This document shows, one piece after another, positions 1 through 5,751 of a stretch of DNA of 5,751 nucleotides (positions are counted from its first letter, which is position 1; each line of letters begins with the position of its first letter). The notes beneath the pieces are model-generated. The model did no database searches. It saw only the letters and a program-made list of their open reading frames with translations, and was not told the origin of the DNA. This DNA comes from an uncultured Saprospiraceae bacterium (GTDB taxonomy: Bacteria; Bacteroidota; Bacteroidia; Chitinophagales; Saprospiraceae). The stretch covers positions 1 to 5,751 of the forward strand of contig CAJQNM010000662.1 of the NCBI GenBank assembly GCA_905479665.1, in the 5' to 3' direction. Position numbers and translations under genes: made by a program.

Positions 1-2811
1 ATCTCGCTCAATACCTGTTACGTTTCCGCCACCGACAGTCGTTCCATAAAATCCTGCTCCCGGATTCTCCACAGATCTGAATCGGTCTGCTACATCTTTC
101 AGTAAATTAAAAACCCCATCTAGATTGGTCGTACTGAATAAGTGTCGCACCAAGAGCTGGTTTCCGTGAGATCCGGTTCCAACCACTGCAAGATCCCAAT
201 TCTCATATCGAATGGTGTTGGTAATTCCGTAGGTAAAATCCGGGAAAGGACTTCCTGTAATGGCTCGATCATCAAAGTCACCTCCGCGGGTTATGATTCC
301 GTCGCCGTTTACGTCAAGCAGTTTTATGCTGCCTACGGTCGATCTGCCAGGTACTTGAGGAGAGCTATCCAAGTCTGCCTGATTGAGGTAATTTCCATCG
401 GAGAGGAAGCCATAAAACTGCCCAAAAGGTTTACCCACTTGGGTAATGTGCCAGCCACCAGGTCCGTAAACCCTGTCGATTCCTTCGGCGAGTGATTCCA
501 CAATGTTGCGATTGAAGGAAATATTTGCAGTAGTGGTCCATTTTAATTTTCCCGTTGTATTTATGGTGTTTACAGAAAATTCATGACCCCAGAATCGTAT
601 TTCGCCAATATTATCAGTGAAGTTAGCGAAACCAGATTCTCTGGCTACCTGTACATTATACAAAAGATTAGTCGTCGTCTTTGTGTAGTAATCATATACA
701 AATGATACACGATTGTCAAAGAGGGTGAGATCCAATCCCATATCAAATTGCTTGGTGGTCTCCCATCCCAAGTTGGAATTTGAGAGGGAATTTACAGCGG
801 ACCCAGGTGCAAAAGCATCGCCAAATACCGCATTCACGGTATTATTAATAAGTGCATATTGGGTATAGTTTCCAATATTATTATTACCCGTCACACCATA
901 ACTTGCTCTCAGCTTAAGCAGCGATATGTGCTCCGAATTTTCCAGAAAGGGTTCGTCTGATGCAATCCAACCTGCCGATACCGATGGGAAGGTACCCCAT
1001 CGATTGTCCGAACCGAATCGTGAAGAGCCGTCTGTACGGATGGCTGCCGTCAAGAGATATTTACCTTGATAGTTGTAGGTAAGCCGAGACAGATAAGAAA
1101 CTAAACTCCACTCCTGCACGCGGTTAAAAGTGCCATTTCTGTTGATATTGGCCGCGCCCTGGACGTTTGGTAAACGATCGTCGGAAAAATCACTGGCTGC
1201 AACTCGACTGCGATCCTGACGATATCTCTGGTAGGTAAAACCGCCAAGAAGGGTGAAATTATGCTGACCGAAGCTTCGATCGTAGGTTGCAGTGTTTTCA
1301 TTCAGCCATGAAAACGTTGTAAAATCGTCCCAAATGGCTTCGTTGTTTGTGGGTATCGGGCGATTGATGCGAAAAGTCGCCGTAGTAGGACTGAAGAATT
1401 TATACTCACTATTATAGGATTCGGCATTTAGGCTTGATTTTATCGTCAGGCCATCGATCGGTCGATATTCAATAAAGGCATTGGAAAGGACATTAAGATC
1501 CTTGGTTTCATTTTGAATTTGTTCGGCAGAGGTCAGCCAGTTGGCATAGGAAAAAATGTTTCCCGTATTGGCTGGAAACCGATTGAAGGTAGTTCGGGAA
1601 CCATCAGGATTGTAGATTGGCATAATGGGCCAGGTATGCAATGCATTAAAAAGAATGCCTGTTCCTCTTGAGCCGTCCGTTCTCGGCACATTGTCCACAA
1701 TGTAACTTGGAGCTATGTTTAGCCCGACTCGGACCCGATCAGATACATCATAGTCAAAATTTGCCCGAAGAGAAAATCGTTTATAGTCCGAGTTTAGAAC
1801 CACGCCTTCTTGATCGAAAAATCCCATAACAACCGATGAGCGCAGTCTCTCCTTGTTGGAAGTAATCGTAAGATTGTAATTTGTCATTGGGGCATTTTGA
1901 AGCATGGCGTCATACCAATCATTCGTCTTGCCTTCGTACTGCGACGGGTTCTGAAAAATATCCGGAACAGGATCACCCTGATCTTCGTAGTACTCTTTTT
2001 TAAACTGTGCAAACTCCACTGCATCCATCATTTGGATTCGGCCCCTATCGGGAACGTTTTGCAAGCTGGTCGCCACATTGAGACTCACGCTGGTTTCACC
2101 AGGCTTTCCATTTTTAGTGGTTATGAGCACAACACCGTTTGCCGCTCTGGAGCCGTATAGGGACGTAGAGGCGGCATCCTTAAGGACAGTGATGTCTTCG
2201 ATCTCATCTGGATTTATATCATTGATGCCACCAGATATTGGAAAACCATCCACCACATATAACGGATCGCTGCCCCCGGAGACCGATAGCTGCCCCCGAA
2301 TTCGGACCGACATTCCTTGGCCAGGTTTGCCTGTGGTCTGATTAATTTGGACACCGGCTAGCCTCCCCTGCATTTTCTGTGTGACTTGGGAGACCGGTAT
2401 ATCTGACAGTTCTTCAGCTTCGATGGTCTGGACCGATCCAGTCACCTGTCTTCTGATCTGTGTTCCATACCCGACCACCACAATCTCATTGAGCGTTTCA
2501 GCATCTTCAAGCAATGTGACATTCACCACACGCTGGCCATTGAGCGGAACTTCTTGCGTCGTGAAACCAATAAATGAAAATACCAGAGTGCTATTCGCAT
2601 CTGCGACAATTGAGTAGCTCCCATCAAAATCAGTAACGGTACCTTGATTGGTGCCCTTTACAAATACATTGACCCCAATCAGACTTTCTGAATCGCTATT
2701 TGAAGTAACGATGCCAGTAACGGTCTCATCTTGAGCCTGAACGGCGGTAACTAGGAGTGAGAGAAAAATAAAAATGAAGTGTTTGGAAATCCCATAATTT
2801 CTGCTGTGCAT
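1..2811 (-). CDS. SusC/RagA-family TonB-linked outer-membrane transporter, 3' end cut by window edge
   Basis: This frame reads 937 codons without a stop from ATG at 2811 to the left edge. It encodes a TonB-dependent outer-membrane transporter of the SusC/RagA family, which takes up oligosaccharides, peptides or similar large nutrients, usually with a SusD-type surface lipoprotein. Visible in order: a signal peptide (hydrophobic FIFIFLSLLV, probable cleavage after VQA, residue 26); a carboxypeptidase-D-like domain at about 29-102 with the GTVTDFDGSYSI motif; the family signature EIVVVGYGTQ at 109-118; a plug domain at about 120-233 with LYVVDGFPI around D188 and LKDAASTSLYGSRAANGVV around D212; then a beta-barrel with alternating aromatic strands. 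A DVNGDG motif, common in this family, sits at 833-838. Family members usually have about 950-1100 residues, so only the last barrel strands should be missing. The substrate cannot be read from the sequence. A SusD-type gene would be expected beyond position 1, but that is inference. No N-terminal anti-sigma-interaction (STN) domain is seen between signal peptide and carboxypeptidase-like domain. Confidence 0.96.
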   Translation of the reverse strand, partial: MHSRNYGISKHFIFIFLSLLVTAVQAQDETVTGIVTSNSDSESLIGVNVFVKGTNQGTVTDFDGSYSIVADANSTLVFSFIGFTTQEVPLNGQRVVNVTLLEDAETLNEIVVVGYGTQIRRQVTGSVQTIEAEELSDIPVSQVTQKMQGRLAGVQINQTTGKPGQGMSVRIRGQLSVSGGSDPLYVVDGFPISGGINDINPDEIEDITVLKDAASTSLYGSRAANGVVLITTKNGKPGETSVSLNVATSLQNVPDRGRIQMMDAVEFAQFKKEYYEDQGDPVPDIFQNPSQYEGKTNDWYDAMLQNAPMTNYNLTITSNKERLRSSVVMGFFDQEGVVLNSDYKRFSLRANFDYDVSDRVRVGLNIAPSYIVDNVPRTDGSRGTGILFNALHTWPIMPIYNPDGSRTTFNRFPANTGNIFSYANWLTSAEQIQNETKDLNVLSNAFIEYRPIDGLTIKSSLNAESYNSEYKFFSPTTATFRINRPIPTNNEAIWDDFTTFSWLNENTATYDRSFGQHNFTLLGGFTYQRYRQDRSRVAASDFSDDRLPNVQGAANINRNGTFNRVQEWSLVSYLSRLTYNYQGKYLLTAAIRTDGSSRFGSDNRWGTFPSVSAGWIASDEPFLENSEHISLLKLRASYGVTGNNNIGNYTQYALINNTVNAVFGDAFAPGSAVNSLSNSNLGWETTKQFDMGLDLTLFDNRVSFVYDYYTKTTTNLLYNVQVARESGFANFTDNIGEIRFWGHEFSVNTINTTGKLKWTTTANISFNRNIVESLAEGIDRVYGPGGWHITQVGKPFGQFYGFLSDGNYLNQADLDSSPQVPGRSTVGSIKLLDVNGDGIITRGGDFDDRAITGSPFPDFTYGITNTIRYENWDLAVVGTGSHGNQLLVRHLFSTTNLDGVFNLLKDVADRFRSVENPGAGFYGTTVGGGNVTGIERD

Positions 2812-2910
2812 AATCCTGTTTTAATAAGTGAGTGATAACTTAACTACCTACGGATTCAAGTACACAAGCGGGTACTACTAAAATAGATCGAGGCTGGCAG
2901 ATCATCATCC

Positions 2911-2940
2911 TGCACTGTCCTGTACTGTCCTGTACTGTTC
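2911..2940. repeat. Three tandem copies of a 10-bp unit, TGYACTGTYC
   Basis: The sequence shows TGCACTGTCC, TGTACTGTCC and TGTACTGTTC directly abutting. The two outer copies each differ from the middle one by one base, and TGC follows as the start of a fourth partial copy. The array lies 100 bp upstream of the transporter start and about 140 bp upstream of the bestrophin start. A 10-bp period is close to one DNA helical turn, so the copies would face the same side of the helix, as at some regulator binding sites. Simple replication slippage is an equally possible origin. The repeat is seen directly; the regulatory role is inferred. Confidence 0.75.
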
Positions 2941-2970
2941 TGCTATTTCATAGATGATCCAAGCCAAGTA

Positions 2971-2986
2971 TTCCAGTCTTCCAGTA
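2971..2986. repeat. Two tandem copies of an 8-bp unit, TTCCAGT(C/A)
   Basis: TTCCAGTC is directly followed by TTCCAGTA, and the nearby CCAAGCCAAG (2959-2968) is another short direct repeat. Together with the 10-bp array they make this part of the intergenic region unusually repetitive. The length is short enough for chance, and no known site is recognised. Confidence 0.45.
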
Positions 2987-3079
2987 GGTCGACTTTTGTG
3001 GCTTCTCGTGGCAGGAAAAAACTATACATGCGGTCAAGTGTCTATCTTGGCATAATAGAACTGATTAAAACGGATATAT

Positions 3080-4141
3080 ATGTACACCAAGAAAACGTTC
3101 AGCGCCAAGGATATGATGAAATGGACCAGGTTTGAAACCTATCTATTTATCGGCATTGCGCTGGTCTTTATCGGACTGTACCACCTGCTGGGACTGACTT
3201 GGCTCAAAATACCATGGACACCACTTGCATTAATTGGAACCGCAGTGGCATTTGTGATCGGATTTCAAAACAATTCGGCCTACGGACGCATCTGGGAAGC
3301 ACGCAAAATATGGGGAGGAATCGTAAACACATCAAGGACGCTGGGGATGTATCTTCAGGATATGATTACGAACGAGTACGCTCAGACCGATACAGCGGCT
3401 CCAGAACTGACGCATGAGATAAAAACGATAACCTATCGGCATATAGCATGGATGACCGCACTGCGTCATGCCATGCGTACACCTAAACCATGGGAGACTG
3501 TACATCAGGAAAGAAGCAACCGCGAATGGCAGAAAATCGTTCAGCCGCCTGAAACCCTCTCGACGTTTGAGCAGGACGCGAGCGATTATCTCTCAGCAGA
3601 AGACCTGGAGTACGTCCTATCTAAAAATAACAAGCAAACCGCGCTGCTCTATTTGCAATCACATCACCTCAGAAGGCTCAAGGAGAAGGGGATCATATGG
3701 GAGTTTTCTTTTTTGGAACTCGAGGGCATTTTGCAAGAACTCTTTTCCCTACAGGGAAAATCTGAACGCATTAAGAATTTTCCATATCCACGACATTTCG
3801 CGACGTTAAATCACTTCTTTATGTGGATATTTGTCCTCTTACTACCGTTGGGGATCATACCCCAATTCGCTGAATTTGGACAGGAATTACAGGAGGCCCA
3901 TCCGCTCATTGCTCCTTATTTCGTTTGGTTTTCCATACCGTTTTATGTCCTAGTCGCCTGGGTGTTTCATACCATGGAACGGATAGGGCGGACTGGTGAA
4001 AACCCATTTGAAGGTTCGGCCAATGATGTGCCTATCTCCACCATAGCCAGAGGAATCGAAATTGATTTGCGTCAAAACCTGGGAGAATCAGCCGAAGAAA
4101 TCCCGGCTCAATTTCCAGTTATTTATGACACTCAGATGTAA
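3080..4141 (+). CDS. Bestrophin-family membrane ion channel
   Basis: This 353-residue protein belongs to the bestrophin family (formerly UPF0187, including E. coli YneE). Characterised members are pentameric ion channels: chloride channels in animals, a cation-conducting channel in the Klebsiella homologue. It should act in the inner membrane. Four hydrophobic segments are visible at about 21-39, 48-62, 243-265 and 279-297, with a long charged cytosolic stretch between the second and third. Family hallmarks are GFQNNSAYGRIWEARKIWG at 61-79, FPYPRHFATLNHFFMW at 234-249, and the C-terminal GENPFEGSANDVPIS at 306-320 followed by RGIEIDLRQ. The protein is somewhat longer than the roughly 300 residues of YneE; the extra length appears to lie in the cytosolic region around 95-185. 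The start at 3080 places the first membrane helix at the usual distance from the N-terminus. The gene stands alone on its strand. Ion selectivity cannot be told from sequence. Confidence 0.94.
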   Translation: MYTKKTFSAKDMMKWTRFETYLFIGIALVFIGLYHLLGLTWLKIPWTPLALIGTAVAFVIGFQNNSAYGRIWEARKIWGGIVNTSRTLGMYLQDMITNEYAQTDTAAPELTHEIKTITYRHIAWMTALRHAMRTPKPWETVHQERSNREWQKIVQPPETLSTFEQDASDYLSAEDLEYVLSKNNKQTALLYLQSHHLRRLKEKGIIWEFSFLELEGILQELFSLQGKSERIKNFPYPRHFATLNHFFMWIFVLLLPLGIIPQFAEFGQELQEAHPLIAPYFVWFSIPFYVLVAWVFHTMERIGRTGENPFEGSANDVPISTIARGIEIDLRQNLGESAEEIPAQFPVIYDTQM

Positions 4142-4144
4142 CGC

Positions 4145-4178
4145 GTGGATCTAGGGCAAGTGCTCAATGCCCATCCAC
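4145..4178. terminator. Bulged hairpin at the convergent gene junction, possible bidirectional terminator
   Basis: On the plus strand GTGGAT (4145-4150) pairs with ATCCAC (4173-4178), and GGGCA (4154-4158) pairs with TGCCC (4168-4172). That gives 11 base pairs with a 3-nt bulge (CTA) and a 9-nt loop. It starts four bases after the bestrophin stop and includes the last four codons and stop of the oxidoreductase gene. The position suits a shared transcript end for two convergent genes. There is no T-run on either side, so it is not a canonical intrinsic terminator; it could instead protect 3' ends or be fortuitous. Confidence 0.4.
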
Positions 4179-5522
4179 CAAATCTTCTAATCTCACAGGG
4201 CGTTTTTCCTCTGCCCAACGCGCAAAGTCGCCATGATATCCACTCATCGCCCGAAAGGATTTAATCTTCTCTTGGATCGCTAGGTAGTCACTGCTCTGCA
4301 CGGGATTGCTGCGTATATCTTCAGCAATGGTACTGATCGACTTGCTGATCCGCTCTTGAATTTCCTGTCGTTTTTGCTCATTTTCTTCCTTGCCGGCATC
4401 GGCTAGAAACCCTTCCGAGATGTTCTGGGTAATTTCGCGACCATGGACCATGGACTCCTTAATATTGCCTCGACCAGTGACGGCATTGCCCAGGGCAAAC
4501 ACATGATCGATTCCCTTGATGCGGCAAAATACTTCGTCTTCGATCTGATAGGTCTGACCTTGTGCAGGGATACCCGGAATCAACTCAGGTATACTCCCGA
4601 TACTAGAAACCACATAGGGAAATCGTACCTTTTTTTCTGAGCCTTCGATGGGCTTAACTCGTCCATCTACGATTTGGGTTTCTTGCATGACCAGGCCGAC
4701 CAAGCGATCATCTTCTACTATTTTTTCGACCGGCATATGGTTAGGGGCCATATTAAAAAGATATTTCGATTGGTAGTTGTTGAGTATTTTTTCACGAGTG
4801 GCTTCGGCTTTTAGTTTCTCTTCGGGGGTTGTGGCACGGAGCGGAGACAGGGGCATGTCTTTCACCCGGCGTCGATAGTACAAGGTACAACCCTCGATAC
4901 CTAAATCCTCCAGGGTCAGTCCCAGTGAATCCAGCACTTTGGAGATACTCCGATCCAGCTTAAACATATTGAAGTCGTGCCCGCGTTCGCGAAGGGCTTT
5001 TTCCACCAGCTCAAACATAATCACCTTGGCCACATCAAGCGATGCCAGACCACCTCCTATGATTGCAGCACCATCTTCGATAGCGTAGTCATTTATTCCC
5101 GCGAATCCCGGCTCATGCTTGTGGTTATACCAGTAGATGAAGGGGTTCTGGTAAATAAGGCCCTTGCCCAGGTACGGAGCAATACCATCAATAGCGAGTG
5201 GACGATCATGCCATGCTCCGGTAGCGAGTAATACCGCACTAAATCCTAGATTAACCAGCTCTTCAAAAGAAATGTCTTTGCCCAGTTTTACTTGTGGCAC
5301 AAACGTGACTAATGGATGACTAAGTTTCTCTCCGATCCTTCTGATTTCTTTATCGCGAAGACGCGAGTGCCACTTGGGGAGGCCATCTTCAATCTTGCCG
5401 TACGGCAATGGGTTTTGATCAAATACAATGCTGGGTATGCCTCGGGCACTGAGTTGATGGGCTGCCTCGGAGCCCGAAACGGCTCCTCCAAAAATTGCAA
5501 CGAGATGAGAAGGTTGGTTCAT
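4164..5522 (-). CDS. Adrenodoxin-reductase/GltD-like FAD- and NAD(P)-dependent oxidoreductase
   Basis: This 452-residue cytosolic flavoprotein has the two-dinucleotide-fold layout of adrenodoxin reductase, FprA and the glutamate synthase small subunit, which move electrons between NAD(P)H and a carrier such as ferredoxin. FAD-binding motif: VAIFGGAVSGSEAA at 8-21, in which the second glycine of GxGxxG is alanine. Next come DGLPKWHSRLRDKE at 46-59, resembling the family's post-FAD loop, then GKDISFEEL and LLATGA (98-103). NAD(P)-binding motif: AAIIGGGLASLDVAK at 152-166. RRR at 217-219 sits where related enzymes bind the NADPH phosphate, so NADPH is likely. The second FAD-contact motif is FALGNAVTGRGNIKES at 342-357. 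No paired redox cysteines (only C212 and C333) and no N-terminal iron-sulfur domain are present, so it is not a disulfide reductase or a full GltD. A charged, mostly helical tail of about 80 residues (372-452) follows the FAD domain. The gene is convergent with the bestrophin gene. The electron acceptor is unknown. Confidence 0.88.
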   Translation of the reverse strand: MNQPSHLVAIFGGAVSGSEAAHQLSARGIPSIVFDQNPLPYGKIEDGLPKWHSRLRDKEIRRIGEKLSHPLVTFVPQVKLGKDISFEELVNLGFSAVLLATGAWHDRPLAIDGIAPYLGKGLIYQNPFIYWYNHKHEPGFAGINDYAIEDGAAIIGGGLASLDVAKVIMFELVEKALRERGHDFNMFKLDRSISKVLDSLGLTLEDLGIEGCTLYYRRRVKDMPLSPLRATTPEEKLKAEATREKILNNYQSKYLFNMAPNHMPVEKIVEDDRLVGLVMQETQIVDGRVKPIEGSEKKVRFPYVVSSIGSIPELIPGIPAQGQTYQIEDEVFCRIKGIDHVFALGNAVTGRGNIKESMVHGREITQNISEGFLADAGKEENEQKRQEIQERISKSISTIAEDIRSNPVQSSDYLAIQEKIKSFRAMSGYHGDFARWAEEKRPVRLEDLVDGH

Positions 5523-5523
5523 C

Positions 5524-5550
5524 TTTAGTAGTATTTAGGTACCAACTAAA
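5524..5550. repeat. Short inverted repeat in the oxidoreductase 5' leader
   Basis: TTTAGT (5524-5529) and ACTAAA (5545-5550) are perfect reverse complements around a 15-nt spacer. The spacer contains a second TTTAG (5534-5538) and the palindrome GGTACC (5538-5543). The structure directly abuts the oxidoreductase start codon. It is AT-rich and weak, so it may be an operator, a leader hairpin or chance. Confidence 0.35.
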
Positions 5551-5572
5551 AATAGGAATAATGGGGCAGAAA

Positions 5573-5751
5573 GAGGAATGGGAGGAAAGGTGCTTCGCAC
5601 GAGGAAAGGAGGAAATGAGGAAATGTGCTTCGCACGAGGAAATGGGAAGGAAAGGAGGAAAGGTGCTTCGCACGAGGAAATGAGGAAATGTGCTTCGCAC
5701 GAGGAAATGAGGAAATATGCTTCGCACGAGGAAATGAGGAAATGAGGAAAG
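5573..5751. repeat. Nested intergenic repeat array: GAGGAAA(T/G) octamers with five GTGCTTCGCAC hairpin modules
   Basis: An 11-bp self-complementary module (4-bp stem GTGC/GCAC, TTC loop) occurs at 5590-5600, 5625-5635, 5663-5673 and 5690-5700. A variant with the first G changed to A is at 5717-5727. Start-to-start spacings are 35, 38, 27 and 27 bp. Between modules lie near-perfect 8-bp octamers GAGGAAAT or GAGGAAAG: three after module 1, two plus an irregular 11-bp purine insert after module 3's predecessor (module 2), two after modules 3 and 4, and three after module 5, ending exactly at the window edge. Apart from hairpins and the T of each octamer, the plus strand is purine only. The array probably continues to the right. 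Frames through it give only low-complexity peptides, so I treat it as non-coding. It lies upstream of the oxidoreductase gene, and no mobile-element gene is visible nearby. Confidence 0.88.

Larger units (their letters stand above)
2812..3079. promoter_or_regulatory. Divergent intergenic region between transporter and bestrophin genes
   Basis: These 268 bp separate two divergently transcribed genes, so promoters for both must lie here or overlap the gene starts. No exact match to the Bacteroidota -7 element (TAnnTTTG) with a properly spaced -33 TTG was found on either strand. Neither start codon has a strong Shine-Dalgarno sequence. The bestrophin ATG follows an AT-rich stretch (AAAACGGATATAT) and the transporter ATG follows AAACAGGATT, which is usual for this phylum. 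The region holds two short tandem repeats, listed separately. It has no open frame with recognisable coding character. Confidence 0.6.

Noticed and set aside
142..495. Plus-strand open frame of 117 codons
   Set aside because: It lies wholly antisense to the intact transporter frame and has no recognisable protein features; the same holds for plus-strand frames at 1897-2160, 2078-2341 and 2381-2617.
3043..3050. TATCTTGG upstream of the bestrophin gene as a Bacteroidota -7 promoter element (TAnnTTTG)
   Set aside because: It has one mismatch in a conserved position and no TTG at the expected -33 distance.
4164..5522. Reading the flavoprotein as a classical pyridine nucleotide-disulfide reductase
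   Set aside because: No CxxxxC or CxxC redox pair exists; only two isolated cysteines are present, and the motif order fits the adrenodoxin reductase/GltD group.
5547..5554. Minus-strand TATTTTTA upstream of the oxidoreductase gene as a -7 promoter element
   Set aside because: The final G of TAnnTTTG is missing, the stretch is AT-rich so a near match is expected by chance, and no TTG lies at the -33 distance.
5495..5683. Plus-strand open frame of 62 codons into the repeat array
   Set aside because: It begins antisense to the oxidoreductase start and then reads purine-rich repeats as E, K, R and G; no protein family character.
5419..5727. Minus-strand open frame of 102 codons across the repeat array and the oxidoreductase start
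   Set aside because: Its N-terminal half is the translated repeat (low-complexity F, P, S, H, L) and its other part is an out-of-frame reading of the oxidoreductase gene.
5573..5751. CRISPR array suggested by regular 27-38 bp spacing of a short palindromic repeat
   Set aside because: The sequence between hairpin modules is itself repetitive (GAGGAAA octamers), not unique spacers, the repeated module is only 11 bp, and no cas gene is visible.

Overview
This 5.75 kb window looks like chromosomal DNA of a member of the Bacteroidota. The main reasons are a SusC/RagA-type TonB-linked outer-membrane transporter with the phylum's characteristic N-terminal carboxypeptidase-D-like domain, start regions without clear Shine-Dalgarno sequences, and moderate GC content. 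An environmental Cytophagales-like lineage is plausible, but this is inference and the sequence does not fix it.

Layout: (1) From the left edge to 2811 on the minus strand lies an unbroken 937-codon reading frame for a SusC/RagA-family transporter. It runs off the window before its stop, so its C-terminus and any following SusD-type gene are not visible. (2) A 268-bp divergent intergenic region (2812-3079) holds three tandem copies of a 10-bp unit and a second small direct repeat. (3) At 3080-4141 on the plus strand lies a bestrophin-family membrane channel protein of 353 residues. (4) A 22-bp gap separates it from a convergent minus-strand gene (4164-5522). That gene encodes an adrenodoxin-reductase/GltD-like FAD-NAD(P) oxidoreductase of 452 residues. 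A bulged dyad spans the junction and overlaps its last codons. (5) From about 5573 to the right edge there is a non-coding nested repeat array. GAGGAAA(T/G) octamers separate five copies of an 11-bp self-complementary module, GTGCTTCGCAC.

The three genes do not form an operon. The transporter and the channel diverge, and the channel and the oxidoreductase converge, so nothing ties them into one pathway. The transporter probably imports a polymer fragment or other large nutrient across the outer membrane, using TonB energy. The bestrophin probably acts in the inner membrane as an ion channel. The oxidoreductase is cytosolic, with an unknown electron acceptor. The least ordinary sequence is the nested repeat array, followed by the 10-bp repeats in the divergent promoter region. 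I see no convincing sign of a new multi-gene system.
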